Source: Ruminococcus sp. OA3 (lineage in GTDB: Bacteria; Bacillota; Clostridia; Lachnospirales; Lachnospiraceae). Taken from it: 64,000 bases of DNA. Position 1 is the first letter of the stretch. Every line of letters starts with the position of its first letter. Below are positions 17,018 through 25,333 of this stretch, piece after piece. The translations under genes were made by a program, and so were the position numbers. The notes under the pieces are model-generated. The model ran no database searches. It was not told where the DNA came from and was given only the letters and a program-made list of their open reading frames with translations. The DNA lies in contig NZ_JAKNTO010000001.1 in the NCBI RefSeq assembly GCF_022440845.1, positions 496,001 to 560,000 of the forward strand, written 5' to 3'.

Positions 17018-18136
17018 TTACCAGCCAACTTCAAAATTGGATGCGTTTTCTTCCGTCACACAGACAAACGGTATATAACACTCTTTTTCCATTTTATCCG
17101 CATCCCCGTTCAACGCCGCAAGAGCTGCCAGCGTATGTGCTTCAGTAACCACTGCAAAATCCTGCATGGCGGTTCCCTTAAAAGCCCCGCCCGTCTCGAT
17201 GGAATCAAGCGCTGCCTGTACGCCGTCGACGGATACGAAGATCATATCCTCCGTCTGGTTTACGCCATCCGCTGCCTGAATGCAGGCGGCAGTTCCGATA
17301 TCCCACTGACAGAACACACCATCAATATCCGGATACTTGGACATATAAGATTCCATGATATTCATGGCTTCTCCAGCGGACCAGTTCAGAGCTCCCTGTG
17401 CTTCCAGAATTTCAAATTCCGAATACTGCTGCATTACCCCCATAAATCCTTTGGCCCTGTTAATCTGAGGTGTTGAGCCCGGATTTCCTTCCACACATAC
17501 GAGTTTTCCGCCGTCCGGCATCATATCCAGAAGCAGGGACGCGGCCATCTGGCCAGCTTCCGTATCGTTGGGACCCACATACATGTCGTAGCACTCAGGA
17601 TCGTCCACTTCGCACTGTGCAACGATCACAAACAGTCCGCTGTCCCTCGCCTTTTTCATGACGGCATTTTGAGAGTTAGTATCGATAGGATGAACAATCA
17701 CCGCATCAAAACCCTGCGTGATGGCACTGTTCACATCTCCGGTTTGTTTTTGAGGATCGAATTGGGCATCAAACGTTCGCATCTCAAAACCATACTTTTC
17801 GGCCAGTCCCTCCATAATCGTAGTCATGTAAGTGTTGGATTCCTCCTCAAGCCCCGCCGAGCACCATGCAATTTTCCATGGTGTTCCATCCTCTTTCGTA
17901 CCGCTTAGATTGCATTCTTCCGGCACATAATCTGCCACCACCGGCTCCTCCATGTAAGTTGAGAGGTCGAGCGGATCTAGGTTTTCGTATTTTCCCGTAA
18001 TTTCAGAATCCCCTTCCGCCTCGGCATCCACGCCTTTTATTTCACTGTCTGTGGCGTCATTAGATTTTGCACATCCTGTAAACAATCCCAGAACCATAGT
18101 TCCCAATATAAACATATTCAGGACTTTTCTTATCAT
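17018..18136 (-). CDS. ABC transporter substrate-binding lipoprotein, ribose-type (paralogue A)
   Basis: A 372-residue secreted binding protein. The signal peptide MIRKVLNMFILGTMV ends in the lipobox LFTGC, so the mature protein should be lipid-anchored outside the cell membrane. After an acidic linker the periplasmic-binding-protein type 1 fold begins near DGTPWKIAWCSAG, with FDAQFDPQKQTGDVNSAITQ and the hinge segment DGVFCQWDIGTAAC. GGAGG lies before ATG 18136; the longer frame to 18262 overlaps the upstream gene. It is one of three close paralogues (17018, 18189, 21165) around one ATPase and two permeases. Different ligand ranges for one shared channel is a reasonable inference. Confidence 0.9.
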   Translation of the reverse strand: MIRKVLNMFILGTMVLGLFTGCAKSNDATDSEIKGVDAEAEGDSEITGKYENLDPLDLSTYMEEPVVADYVPEECNLSGTKEDGTPWKIAWCSAGLEEESNTYMTTIMEGLAEKYGFEMRTFDAQFDPQKQTGDVNSAITQGFDAVIVHPIDTNSQNAVMKKARDSGLFVIVAQCEVDDPECYDMYVGPNDTEAGQMAASLLLDMMPDGGKLVCVEGNPGSTPQINRAKGFMGVMQQYSEFEILEAQGALNWSAGEAMNIMESYMSKYPDIDGVFCQWDIGTAACIQAADGVNQTEDMIFVSVDGVQAALDSIETGGAFKGTAMQDFAVVTEAHTLAALAALNGDADKMEKECYIPFVCVTEENASNFEVGW

Positions 18137-18188
18137 CTTCTTATATCCTCCGAGTCTATACTTATCGGCATACTGCCTGTAAATCGGA

Positions 18189-19304
18189 TTACCAACCTGC
18201 ATTAAAGTTTTTTGCATTTTCCTCTGTGATACAGATATTTGGCGTATACAGCATTTTCTCAACTTTATCTCCGTCCCCGTTCAGCGATGCCAGAGCTGCA
18301 AGCACCTGGATCTGAGAGTTCGTATTAAAGTCCTGCATGGAAAGTCCCTTCCAGCATCCACCTTCTGCAACCGCATCCAGCCCGGCCTGCGTTCCATCCA
18401 CTGATACGAAGACGATATCATCTGCCCGGCCTGCTCCCTCTGCCGCCTGGATACAGGTACCACAGCCGATATCCCACTGACAGAACACACCGTCAATCTC
18501 AGGATATTTTGACAGATAGGACTCCATCACACTCATACACTCCGCCGTGGACCAGTTCAGGCATCCCTGTTCTTCCAGAAGTTCATATTCAGGATATTGT
18601 GATATCACGGCTTTAAATCCCTTTGTTCTATTGATCTGACAGGTTTCCCCCGGATTTCCCTCAACCATTACGATTTTTCCGCCGTCCGGTAATGCATTCA
18701 TCAGAAGAGAGGCTGCCTGCTGTGCCGCTGCTGTATCATCCGGCCCTATATAATGATCATAGCTTTCTTCGTCTGTAACCGTATTCTGAACATTCAATAC
18801 CACCATACCTGCATCTTTTGCCTTCTTCATAACACTGTTTTGAGAACTGGAATCTATGGGAGCAACAATCAGTGCATCACACCCCTGAGAAATCGCATTG
18901 TTAATGTCACTGGTCTGCTTCTGTGGATCAGCCTGGGCATCAAAAGTCACCAGTTCAAAGCCCATTTCTTCTGACATGCCTTCCATCAGCTCTGTCATGT
19001 GCGCCAGTGATTCTTCAGCATTTGAAAGACTGGACCATGCAATCTTCCATGGCGTTCCGTCTTCTTTCGTTCCACTTGTGTCAGCATCTTCCGGCACGAA
19101 ATCTGTGATATTCGGAGCTGCACCATACTCTTTAATGTCTACGGGTTCCAGTACGAAATCTGTGGCAGTATCAGCATCCGCATTTTCTTTCTCCGAAACA
19201 GCTGCCGTTTCTCCTTCGACCGTCTCTTGTTTTACACAGCCGGTAGCCATCGTTACAACCATCGCCGCCGTTAACAGAATACTGATCACTTTTCTCTGTT
19301 TCAT
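18189..19304 (-). CDS. ABC transporter substrate-binding lipoprotein, ribose-type (paralogue B)
   Basis: A 371-residue lipoprotein, the first gene of the importer operon. The signal peptide MKQRKVISILLTAAMV ends in the lipobox MATGC. The mature part shares with its paralogues the blocks DGTPWKIAWSSLSNAEE, FDAQADPQKQTSDINNA, NPGETCQINRTKGFKA and DGVFCQWDIGCG. I start it at ATG 19304, eight bases after GGAG; an ATG six bases upstream would sit too close to that site. The gene has a long leader (about 250 bases) containing an 11-bp hairpin. It ends 52 bases before paralogue A. Confidence 0.9.
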   Translation of the reverse strand: MKQRKVISILLTAAMVVTMATGCVKQETVEGETAAVSEKENADADTATDFVLEPVDIKEYGAAPNITDFVPEDADTSGTKEDGTPWKIAWSSLSNAEESLAHMTELMEGMSEEMGFELVTFDAQADPQKQTSDINNAISQGCDALIVAPIDSSSQNSVMKKAKDAGMVVLNVQNTVTDEESYDHYIGPDDTAAAQQAASLLMNALPDGGKIVMVEGNPGETCQINRTKGFKAVISQYPEYELLEEQGCLNWSTAECMSVMESYLSKYPEIDGVFCQWDIGCGTCIQAAEGAGRADDIVFVSVDGTQAGLDAVAEGGCWKGLSMQDFNTNSQIQVLAALASLNGDGDKVEKMLYTPNICITEENAKNFNAGW

Positions 19305-19378
19305 ATACATTACTCCTTTTTCTTTTCTCACCCTTTTTGGTTACCTGGCAGTATCAGACATCACTTCGGACTTAACAT

Positions 19379-19422
19379 CATCTGTAAAACAGCTAGCCGG
19401 CTATGATCACATTTTACAGATG
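19379..19422 (-). promoter_or_regulatory. Leader hairpin of the importer operon
   Basis: CATCTGTAAAA (19379-19389) and TTTTACAGATG (19412-19422) form a perfect 11-bp stem around an inner TAGCcggCTA element. It lies in the untranslated leader between the predicted promoter and paralogue B. No T-run follows in either direction, so an attenuator is not shown; an mRNA-stability or protein-binding element is possible. Confidence 0.45.
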
Positions 19423-19561
19423 CGTATTTCGTCTTCTGCCCCTCCTGATCCTCCATATTTTATACAATGCATCCTGGTCTCTCTGAGTCAGTCTGCAAAA
19501 GCATACTTCTTTGCGTTATTTTATTTTTACTTTTTATTTTATCTTTAATAATTATAATTAA

Positions 19562-19590
19562 AATATAGGACAAAAGTTTTTCCCTGTCAA
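19562..19590 (-). promoter_or_regulatory. Promoter of the ribose-type importer operon
   Basis: TTGACA (19585-19590), a 17-base spacer and TATATT (19562-19567) face the binding-protein genes on the minus strand, with a predicted leader of about 250 bases. Confidence 0.65.
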
Positions 19591-19641
19591 CAATTTTTAC
19601 ACTTGCTTTGTGCAAAACCATGATATTTCCCAAAAACCAGG

Positions 19642-19684
19642 CGCATAATTTGTGCGTTTTGTATTATATACTGCAGTGTATAAT
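19642..19684. promoter_or_regulatory. Two operator-like palindromes between divergent genes
   Basis: A 15-base palindrome (19642-19656, CGCA/TGCG ends, one mismatched pair) is followed by a 22-base palindrome centred on CTGCAG (19663-19684, 10 of 11 pairs match). Both lie between the minus-strand importer promoter and the plus-strand methyltransferase promoter, where a shared regulator would bind. No regulator gene adjoins them. The rest of 19305-19800 is AT-rich with nothing else recognised. Confidence 0.45.
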
Positions 19685-19730
19685 TTTTCTGCACCTTTGT
19701 GTAAATTCTCCGCATAGTCTTTTTAAATAA

Positions 19731-19759
19731 TTGACTTTTTTATTTTTACTGATTATCAT
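19731..19759 (+). promoter_or_regulatory. Promoter of the MttB-family gene
   Basis: TTGACT (19731-19736), a 17-base spacer and TATCAT (19754-19759) precede the gene, with AAGGAGG at the expected distance from ATG 19801. Confidence 0.6.
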
Positions 19760-19800
19760 CAGTTTTACAAGTTATTATCAGAACAAAAGGAGGACTTTTT

Positions 19801-21141
19801 ATGTTACTGAACAATCATGAAATCAATTGTATCATTGAAAAAGGTATTCATCTGATGGAAACCGCTGGTATCCAAATCTGTCTGCCGGAGGCAAGAACTT
19901 TGCTGGAGAAAGCCGGATGTTGTGTTGACGGTGATGTTGTCAGGATACCGGCTCAGGTTACGAAACGCGCAATCGAAACGACACCGGCCAAATGGAGTAT
20001 CTTTGACAAAGACGGGTTAGAACGAATGCAGATCGGCAAGGGCAATACATACTACGGAACAGCTGATGTGGCAACCAGCTGTCTCGATTATAAGACAAAC
20101 AAAAAACGTGCGTTTACTCTTCAGGACACACGCGATGCCGCCAAAGTCATCAACAATCTTGATAATATTGACTTTGTATGCCCGTTTGGTACTCCGACAG
20201 AACTTGACTATGACCGGGCTACTCCCGAGTCATTCCGCGCGCTGATGGAGATCACCACAAAGCCGATCGCATTTGTTGCCCACAATCTTGAGAATATGAA
20301 AGAAGTTTATAAAATTGCAGCAGACGAAATCGGCGGTATGGATAACCTGCGCGAAAAGCCATTTATATTTACACTGCTTGAGCCATGCAGCCCTTATGTC
20401 TTTCCAAAAGAAACCCTGGAAAAAATTCTGTGGGAGTCTGAAAACAATATGCCATTCTGCTTTAACTCTGCAGTCTCACTTGGTGCAACCGCCCCTGTCA
20501 CAACAGCAGGTGCACTGACTCTCTGTCTTGCAGAAGAGTTGACAGCCCTTGTGATCGCCCAGCTGAACAATCCGGGCTGTCCGGTTGCCCTGGGTGCCTG
20601 CATCGGAATTCTGGATATGAAGCGAGGTACATTTGCCGTGGGTACACCGGAATATATTCTCGGAAACGCTGCTTTTGTCCAAATCACACGAGCATTACAT
20701 ATCCCGGCATGGACAAACGGATGCTGTACGCAGGGAAAAACAATCGATGAATACTCTATCGCAGAACTGATGATGTCAACCTTTATGCCCAACTTTGTAC
20801 ACGCTGACATTGTATATGATGCAGGTTATCTGGAATCCGGTAAATTGAGTTCCATAGAAATGTGTGCAATGGCCGATGAATTTATTGGATATGTACGCCG
20901 AATGCGCCAGGGTATCCGCGTCAATGATGAATCACTTGCCATCGACCTTCTTAACCATGTTGGGATCAGCGGTAACTTCCTGGATAAAGACCACACTTTC
21001 GAGAACTTCCACGACGAACTGTGGACACCTCGCTTCATGGACCGCGATGCATATGCTGCCTGGGAAGCCAAAGGGGCAAAAACCATGCGCCAGGAAGTTC
21101 AGGAAATGATCGGAAACGTTTTAAACAATACAGTAAAATAA
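19801..21141 (+). CDS. Trimethylamine methyltransferase (MttB) family protein, no pyrrolysine
   Basis: A 446-residue member of the MttB/COG5598 superfamily, TIM-barrel methyltransferases that move a methyl group from a quaternary or tertiary amine to a corrinoid protein. Family-like segments include EKAGCCVDGDVVRIP near the N-terminus, GTADVATSCLDY, NCxxAVSLGATAPVT-like FNSAVSLGATAPVTTAGA, and WTNGCCTQGKTID. No in-frame amber codon interrupts it, so it belongs to the non-pyrrolysine branch, whose known members act on glycine betaine, proline betaine, carnitine or gamma-butyrobetaine. It is somewhat short for the family. No corrinoid protein or activating ATPase gene is adjacent, and its neighbours are sugar-type binding proteins. 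The substrate is open, and the function as a methyltransferase is inferred from family only. Confidence 0.85.
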   Translation: MLLNNHEINCIIEKGIHLMETAGIQICLPEARTLLEKAGCCVDGDVVRIPAQVTKRAIETTPAKWSIFDKDGLERMQIGKGNTYYGTADVATSCLDYKTNKKRAFTLQDTRDAAKVINNLDNIDFVCPFGTPTELDYDRATPESFRALMEITTKPIAFVAHNLENMKEVYKIAADEIGGMDNLREKPFIFTLLEPCSPYVFPKETLEKILWESENNMPFCFNSAVSLGATAPVTTAGALTLCLAEELTALVIAQLNNPGCPVALGACIGILDMKRGTFAVGTPEYILGNAAFVQITRALHIPAWTNGCCTQGKTIDEYSIAELMMSTFMPNFVHADIVYDAGYLESGKLSSIEMCAMADEFIGYVRRMRQGIRVNDESLAIDLLNHVGISGNFLDKDHTFENFHDELWTPRFMDRDAYAAWEAKGAKTMRQEVQEMIGNVLNNTVK

Positions 21142-21164
21142 TAATGATTGCGGAGGGGAAACGC

Positions 21165-22304
21165 ATGAAACATAAACTAATGAGTATTTTATTATCACTT
21201 ACTTTATCTGCCACACTTCTCACGGGTTGTGTCAAAAATAATGAAAGTACTGGAAAACCATCAACACCCGAAAAACAGACAGCGGAACCGGCAGCCGGTA
21301 CACCTTCGGACTCTGATGACGGCACGTCCGAACTTGTTCTTGATGCTGTTGATATCAGTGAATTCAACAGTTCTACGGTAGTTACCGATTTCGTGCCAGC
21401 GAATGCCAATACGCGTGGAACCAAAGAAGACGGCACTCCGTGGAAAATCGGCTGGTCCAGCCTTAACAACTCTACTCTGTCACTCGCGTATATGACTACT
21501 AAGATGGAGGAACTTTCCGAAGAATACGGATTTGAGCTGGTCACTTACGACGCGCAGGGCGACCCGCAGAAACAGACCAGTGATATTAACAACGCCGTGA
21601 CTCAGAAGTGTGACGCACTGATCGTAACTCCCATTGACGCAACTTCACAGCTCGGTGCCCTGAAGGCCGCCAAGGATGCCGGGCTGGTTGTCGTCAATAT
21701 TCAGAATCCTGTTTCGGATGCCGAGTGCTACGATCTCTTTGTAGGACCAAATGATGTCACTGCTGCACAGCAGGCAGCTTCAATCCTGATCAATCAGATG
21801 CCGGAAGGGGGTAAAATCGTAATGGTAAACGGCAATCCGGGTGAGACTTGTCAGATTGACCGTTCCCGCGGATTTAAAGCAGTTTTATCTCAATATCCAG
21901 AGTTTGAAATTCTCGAAGAACAGGGCTGTCTGAGCTGGTCCACCGCGGAAGCTATGAGTGTGATGGAATCTTACCTGTCAAAATATCCTGACATAGACGG
22001 CGTATTCTGCCAGTGGGATATCGGAACAGCAACATGCATCCAGGCCGCTGAAACAGCCGGGCGGGCGGAAGATATTGTATTTGTATCTGTCGACGGAGTG
22101 CAGGCCGCTCTGGATGCCATTGCGGCCGGAGGACCGTTCAAAGGAACTTCCATGCAGGACTTTGAGACTAATACTGTCATCCAGACTCTGGCAACACTTG
22201 CATATCTGAATGGCGACTCTGATAAACTTGATAAAAATATGGCAACCCCTAATATTTGTATTACACAGGAAAACGCAGATAACTTTAAGTCAGCGATTCC
22301 GTAA
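21165..22304 (+). CDS. ABC transporter substrate-binding lipoprotein, ribose-type (paralogue C)
   Basis: A 379-residue lipoprotein with signal peptide MKHKLMSILLSLTLSA and lipobox LLTGC. Blocks shared with the two paralogues across the divergent promoter are DGTPWKIGWSSLNNS, YDAQGDPQKQTSDINNA, NPGETCQIDRSRGFKA and DGVFCQWDIGTATC. The start at 21165 follows GGAGGGGAAACGC. It lies 23 bases below the MttB-family gene, so the two form one transcript. Because no permease or ATPase follows, it must use another membrane complex, most simply the importer of the divergent operon. That would link the methyltransferase to an imported compound; this is inference. Confidence 0.9.
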   Translation: MKHKLMSILLSLTLSATLLTGCVKNNESTGKPSTPEKQTAEPAAGTPSDSDDGTSELVLDAVDISEFNSSTVVTDFVPANANTRGTKEDGTPWKIGWSSLNNSTLSLAYMTTKMEELSEEYGFELVTYDAQGDPQKQTSDINNAVTQKCDALIVTPIDATSQLGALKAAKDAGLVVVNIQNPVSDAECYDLFVGPNDVTAAQQAASILINQMPEGGKIVMVNGNPGETCQIDRSRGFKAVLSQYPEFEILEEQGCLSWSTAEAMSVMESYLSKYPDIDGVFCQWDIGTATCIQAAETAGRAEDIVFVSVDGVQAALDAIAAGGPFKGTSMQDFETNTVIQTLATLAYLNGDSDKLDKNMATPNICITQENADNFKSAIP

Positions 22305-22330
22305 ATTGACGAAGTCCTCGATACAATAAA

Positions 22331-22367
22331 AGGCATTTTCGGATAAATTATGAATCCGAAAATGCCT
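22331..22367 (-). terminator. Terminator between convergent genes
   Basis: A perfect 14-bp stem (22331-22344 with 22354-22367, 9-base loop). On the minus strand it is followed by TTTTATTG, fitting the end of the TauE gene 18 bases away. It may also stop the plus-strand MttB transcript. Confidence 0.8.
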
Positions 22368-22384
22368 GAAGTATCAGGGTCCCC

Positions 22385-23149
22385 CTACAGATAATTTACT
22401 GCCAGAATGGCTATTCCCAGCACAGTAAGTACAACTCCCGTTACCCGGTTCAGAACAACCGGTGACGCCTTGTTCGCAAACTTGGCGGCGATCCTTGCCC
22501 ATAACAGTGTGCTCAGCACACAGAAAACCAGACTCTTCATATCCGGTGCGCCGCCTATGGCAAAATGACCCGCCGCTCCGGTAAACGCTGTAAATGTCAT
22601 GATAAATACACTGGTTCCCACAGCCGTCTTCAGCTCGTATCCCAGGACGCTGGTCAGAAGCAGAAGCATCATCATACCGCCTCCTGCCCCTACAAAACCG
22701 CAGATAAATCCCACGACGGCACCGCACAACACGGACTGGATAAAGCGCTTCTTTTTCGTTGTCTGTTCCATACTGCTTCTGGTTGTCATGACGGGCCGTA
22801 CGATGAATTTGATTCCCAGCAAAAGTGTCATAACCGTTGAGAATCCTCCCATCGCCGTGCTCGGCACCAGGCTGGAGGCATAGCTTCCGACCAGCGTAAA
22901 GCAAAGGACGGTGACCATCATCACAAGACCATTTCTGATATCCAGATTTTTATGTTTTCCGTAAGTGTAAGCAGATACAGCGCTGGCACAGACATCGCTT
23001 GCCAGTGCTACTCCCACCGCCAGATACGGCTCCATTCCCAGGAAGGTGATCAGCATCGGACTGATGACCGCCGCCGCACTCATTCCGGCAAATCCGGTTC
23101 CGAGACCTGCACCGATGCCGGCGATAAAGCAAATCATAAACTGATACAT
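22385..23149 (-). CDS. TauE/SafE family membrane transporter
   Basis: A 254-residue integral membrane protein with about seven or eight hydrophobic segments. It has the two-fold repeated pattern typical of TauE/SafE sulfite, sulfoacetate or organosulfonate exporters: GAGLGTGFAGMSAAAVISP in the first half and GFICGFVGAGGGMMML in the second. It is five bases below a MarR regulator gene and shares its promoter, so export is probably induced by the ligand of that regulator. The transported anion cannot be named from sequence. Confidence 0.85.
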   Translation of the reverse strand: MYQFMICFIAGIGAGLGTGFAGMSAAAVISPMLITFLGMEPYLAVGVALASDVCASAVSAYTYGKHKNLDIRNGLVMMVTVLCFTLVGSYASSLVPSTAMGGFSTVMTLLLGIKFIVRPVMTTRSSMEQTTKKKRFIQSVLCGAVVGFICGFVGAGGGMMMLLLLTSVLGYELKTAVGTSVFIMTFTAFTGAAGHFAIGGAPDMKSLVFCVLSTLLWARIAAKFANKASPVVLNRVTGVVLTVLGIAILAVNYL

Positions 23150-23154
23150 AAGCC

Positions 23155-23604
23155 CTATTCTCTTCTCCTTTCAAACTGTTCCAGCAATTTCTCGACATTG
23201 CCGTCAATGCGTTCCATAAAAGAACGCAGTTGCTCATACTCTTTTTTTGTAAAGCCTTTCATCATCTCTGCAAATAGATACTCCTGCCATTCCGCAAGTT
23301 CTTCAATCCGTGCAAGTACCTCCTGCTTCAGATAAAGTCTGTGTATCTTACGGATTTTGGTATCCAGCTCTGACACAAGATATCCCTTTTTACGTAATGC
23401 CTCTATGGCATTTGACACATTGGATTTTGCGAAACCACGTTTTTCCACGATATCCCGGGCCGTATTGTACTCAGGATTATTATGCAGGAACAGCAGAATA
23501 TCAATTTCCAGCTGATTCAGCCTATATTTTTCAGACAGCGGCTGAAAGGCCAGACTGTACATCCGTTTAAAGCGATTGGCATACATTATGATATTCCATC
23601 TCAT
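23155..23604 (-). CDS. MarR family transcriptional regulator
   Basis: A 149-residue winged-helix regulator. The DNA-binding core spans about residues 27-90: NQLEIDILLFLHNNPEYNTA, then the recognition helix FAKSNVSNAIEALRKKGYL and the wing ending in IHRLYL. The C-terminal helices (about 95-145) are the dimer arm. AAAGGAG lies before the ATG. A perfect palindrome overlaps its predicted transcription start, so autorepression is likely. It is followed by the TauE-type exporter, the usual partner arrangement for a small-molecule stress response. The ligand is unknown. Confidence 0.88.
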   Translation of the reverse strand: MRWNIIMYANRFKRMYSLAFQPLSEKYRLNQLEIDILLFLHNNPEYNTARDIVEKRGFAKSNVSNAIEALRKKGYLVSELDTKIRKIHRLYLKQEVLARIEELAEWQEYLFAEMMKGFTKKEYEQLRSFMERIDGNVEKLLEQFERRRE

Positions 23605-23629
23605 AATCGGTTTCTCCTTTTAGTTATAT

Positions 23630-23644
23630 TTATAACCGTTATAA
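23630..23644 (-). promoter_or_regulatory. MarR operator palindrome
   Basis: TTATAAC-C-GTTATAA is a perfect 15-base palindrome starting at the last base of the -10 box and covering the likely transcript start of the marR-tauE unit. Its place and symmetry fit an autorepressor dimer site. Confidence 0.7.
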
Positions 23645-23672
23645 TTATATCCTTCTGCTTTTTATATGTCAA
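23644..23672 (-). promoter_or_regulatory. Promoter of the marR-tauE unit
   Basis: Perfect TTGACA (23667-23672), a 17-base spacer and perfect TATAAT (23644-23649) on the minus strand. Such a strong promoter would need the adjoining operator for control. Confidence 0.85.
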
Positions 23673-23709
23673 TTAAAAACTACGATTTTGTCAGAAACGA
23701 CATCATAAA

Positions 23710-23729
23710 AGGACCGCCTCAGCGGTCCT
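23710..23729 (-). terminator. Terminator overlapping the end of the Mbeg1-type gene
   Basis: AGGACCGC and GCGGTCCT form a perfect 8-bp stem with a 4-base loop, followed by TTTT on the minus strand. The stop codon of the gene (23719-23721) lies inside the hairpin. Confidence 0.8.
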
Positions 23730-24825
23730 CTCCCTCTTTTACAAAGATAAATTCTGACCAGTGCGAGAACAGTTGATATATGAGTTCCTGCACGATCTTT
23801 TTACTGTTCGGTTCCAGTTCATCGATACGCCTCAGCATTGCTTTTACATTTTTAATTCCGCCGTTTTGCAGCTGTGAAAAGGTCTGTGCCCCCGTAACTT
23901 CAAATACAGAAAACAAATCGTCTATGAACTTGTCTTTCTGCTTCGTATCCATATTCTCAATCCATTTCTGCAGGGTATCGTTAAAGATCACTGCCCTTTT
24001 GTTCAGTGCCGCACACCGCACAAACGAAGGTCCCATAACCTCCCAGGACAGGCCATCATGCTGCAGGATTCCTCTCTGTGAACTGTTGACGATAACCGGT
24101 TCTTTTTCCTGACAAAGCAGCATGCCGATAATCGAACACTCCGGAATGATACGGCATACCCTGGACTTTATTTTTTGAAACCCCTGGTCCACTGTCAGTT
24201 CCCTGGTAAATCCCGGTCCGTCATTGTCGTACACCGCGATGATATTCTCCTGTATCTCCGTCCTGCATTTCGAAGTAGCATATACAGCCAGATTGCCGCC
24301 TTTGGAATGACCGCCAATGCGTAGTGCTCGTTCGCTTCCGCCGGCGCACTCGTCCAGATATTCCGCCGCTCTCCTCTGTGCAGGGACAATCCCATTGCTC
24401 AGATTAAAATCTTCTTTCCAGCCAATGATTGTTCCGTCTGTTCCCCGATAAGAAATATAGGTGGTCCCGTCATCTAACCGGATTTCCAGTGCCGAAAATT
24501 GCTGTTCCTTCTCTGTCACAACCTCATTTACATAATTTCCAATCTCAGCATTTTGAAATCTCGCACTTTTGGCCATCTCCCGCATCATATAAGGCATTAA
24601 ACGGAGAAATGATTTATCCTTTTTCAGCTCATTTTCCGTATGCATGGAGAAAAACAACTCCGAAACATCCTGCAGAGAAGCCCTTTTTCCCGGTAGTATT
24701 CTGTCAATCCCATCCAGGTTCACATAGGAGAGACAGGCGAGAATAAGATTATCTACCTCATTAAATTTTGACTGTCCAAAAGTCAGATCTCCCCTCCAGT
24801 TAATATAGTCTATGATATTTCCCAT
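23719..24825 (-). CDS. Mbeg1-like (DUF2974) alpha/beta-hydrolase
   Basis: A 368-residue protein of the DUF2974/Mbeg1-like lipase family, common in Lachnospiraceae and Firmicutes. It opens MGNIIDYINWRGDLTF and NEVDNLILACLSYV, the family N-terminus. The catalytic part has ISYRGTDGTIIGWKEDFN and the nucleophile elbow GGHSKGGNLAVYA with Ser174. There is no signal peptide, so it acts in the cytoplasm or by another export route. It stands alone, with GGGGGATGTT before the ATG. The natural substrate of this family is not settled; esterase or lipase activity is inferred from the GHSKGG elbow. Confidence 0.87.
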   Translation of the reverse strand: MGNIIDYINWRGDLTFGQSKFNEVDNLILACLSYVNLDGIDRILPGKRASLQDVSELFFSMHTENELKKDKSFLRLMPYMMREMAKSARFQNAEIGNYVNEVVTEKEQQFSALEIRLDDGTTYISYRGTDGTIIGWKEDFNLSNGIVPAQRRAAEYLDECAGGSERALRIGGHSKGGNLAVYATSKCRTEIQENIIAVYDNDGPGFTRELTVDQGFQKIKSRVCRIIPECSIIGMLLCQEKEPVIVNSSQRGILQHDGLSWEVMGPSFVRCAALNKRAVIFNDTLQKWIENMDTKQKDKFIDDLFSVFEVTGAQTFSQLQNGGIKNVKAMLRRIDELEPNSKKIVQELIYQLFSHWSEFIFVKEGEDR

Positions 24826-24871
24826 AACATCCCCCTTATTAAATGATACTTATCCCGACAGCTCTATTGTA

Positions 24872-25324
24872 TCACAGAGACAGGGGAAGCAGAAGCATAG
24901 GAGTAAACTCAAACAATTGTTTCCATCCGTCCGCATACCCATATGTCAAGAGGGTTTTCAGCTGTTCTGTGCGCCTGCCATAAAAACTTTCGGCATCCTC
25001 AGGGCGCAGGGAATCCGGCCGGTAATAATCATACTCTCTAAAATCACAGTACGCACGGACAAGAAGCTGACGAATGTCGTAAAATCCCTGCATTTTACAG
25101 TAAGCGATATTGTTCTTTTGTTCATCCTCCGACTGATATTCCTCTGAAAGGTTAATCCTGTCATTTTCTTCAATTACCTGACGTATTCTTTCCGCCGAAA
25201 GCCCCGTCTCGGTATCCCCTTGTTCATTTACATATTCAACTTTGCCTGTAGCAAAACGGCAGACACTACCTGTCAGAAGAAGCAACAGCAATACGGCAAT
25301 TTTACTGCTTGTCCTGGCAAGCAC
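24872..25324 (-). pseudogene. Truncated ABC transporter permease remnant
   Basis: A 150-codon frame with a hydrophobic N-terminal segment (IAVLLLLLLTGSV) followed by a soluble stretch (IRQVIEENDRINLSEEYQSE to YADGWKQLFEF) and an abrupt hydrophobic end, MLLLPLSL. This is the pattern of the first transmembrane segment and extracellular loop of an ABC-2-type permease, but the remaining membrane helices are absent. It lies nine bases below an ATPase fragment, the usual ATPase-permease order. Together they look like the residue of a lost exporter or sensor transporter. I recognise the layout rather than a named family. Confidence 0.55.
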
Positions 25325-25333
25325 TTTTTTATC

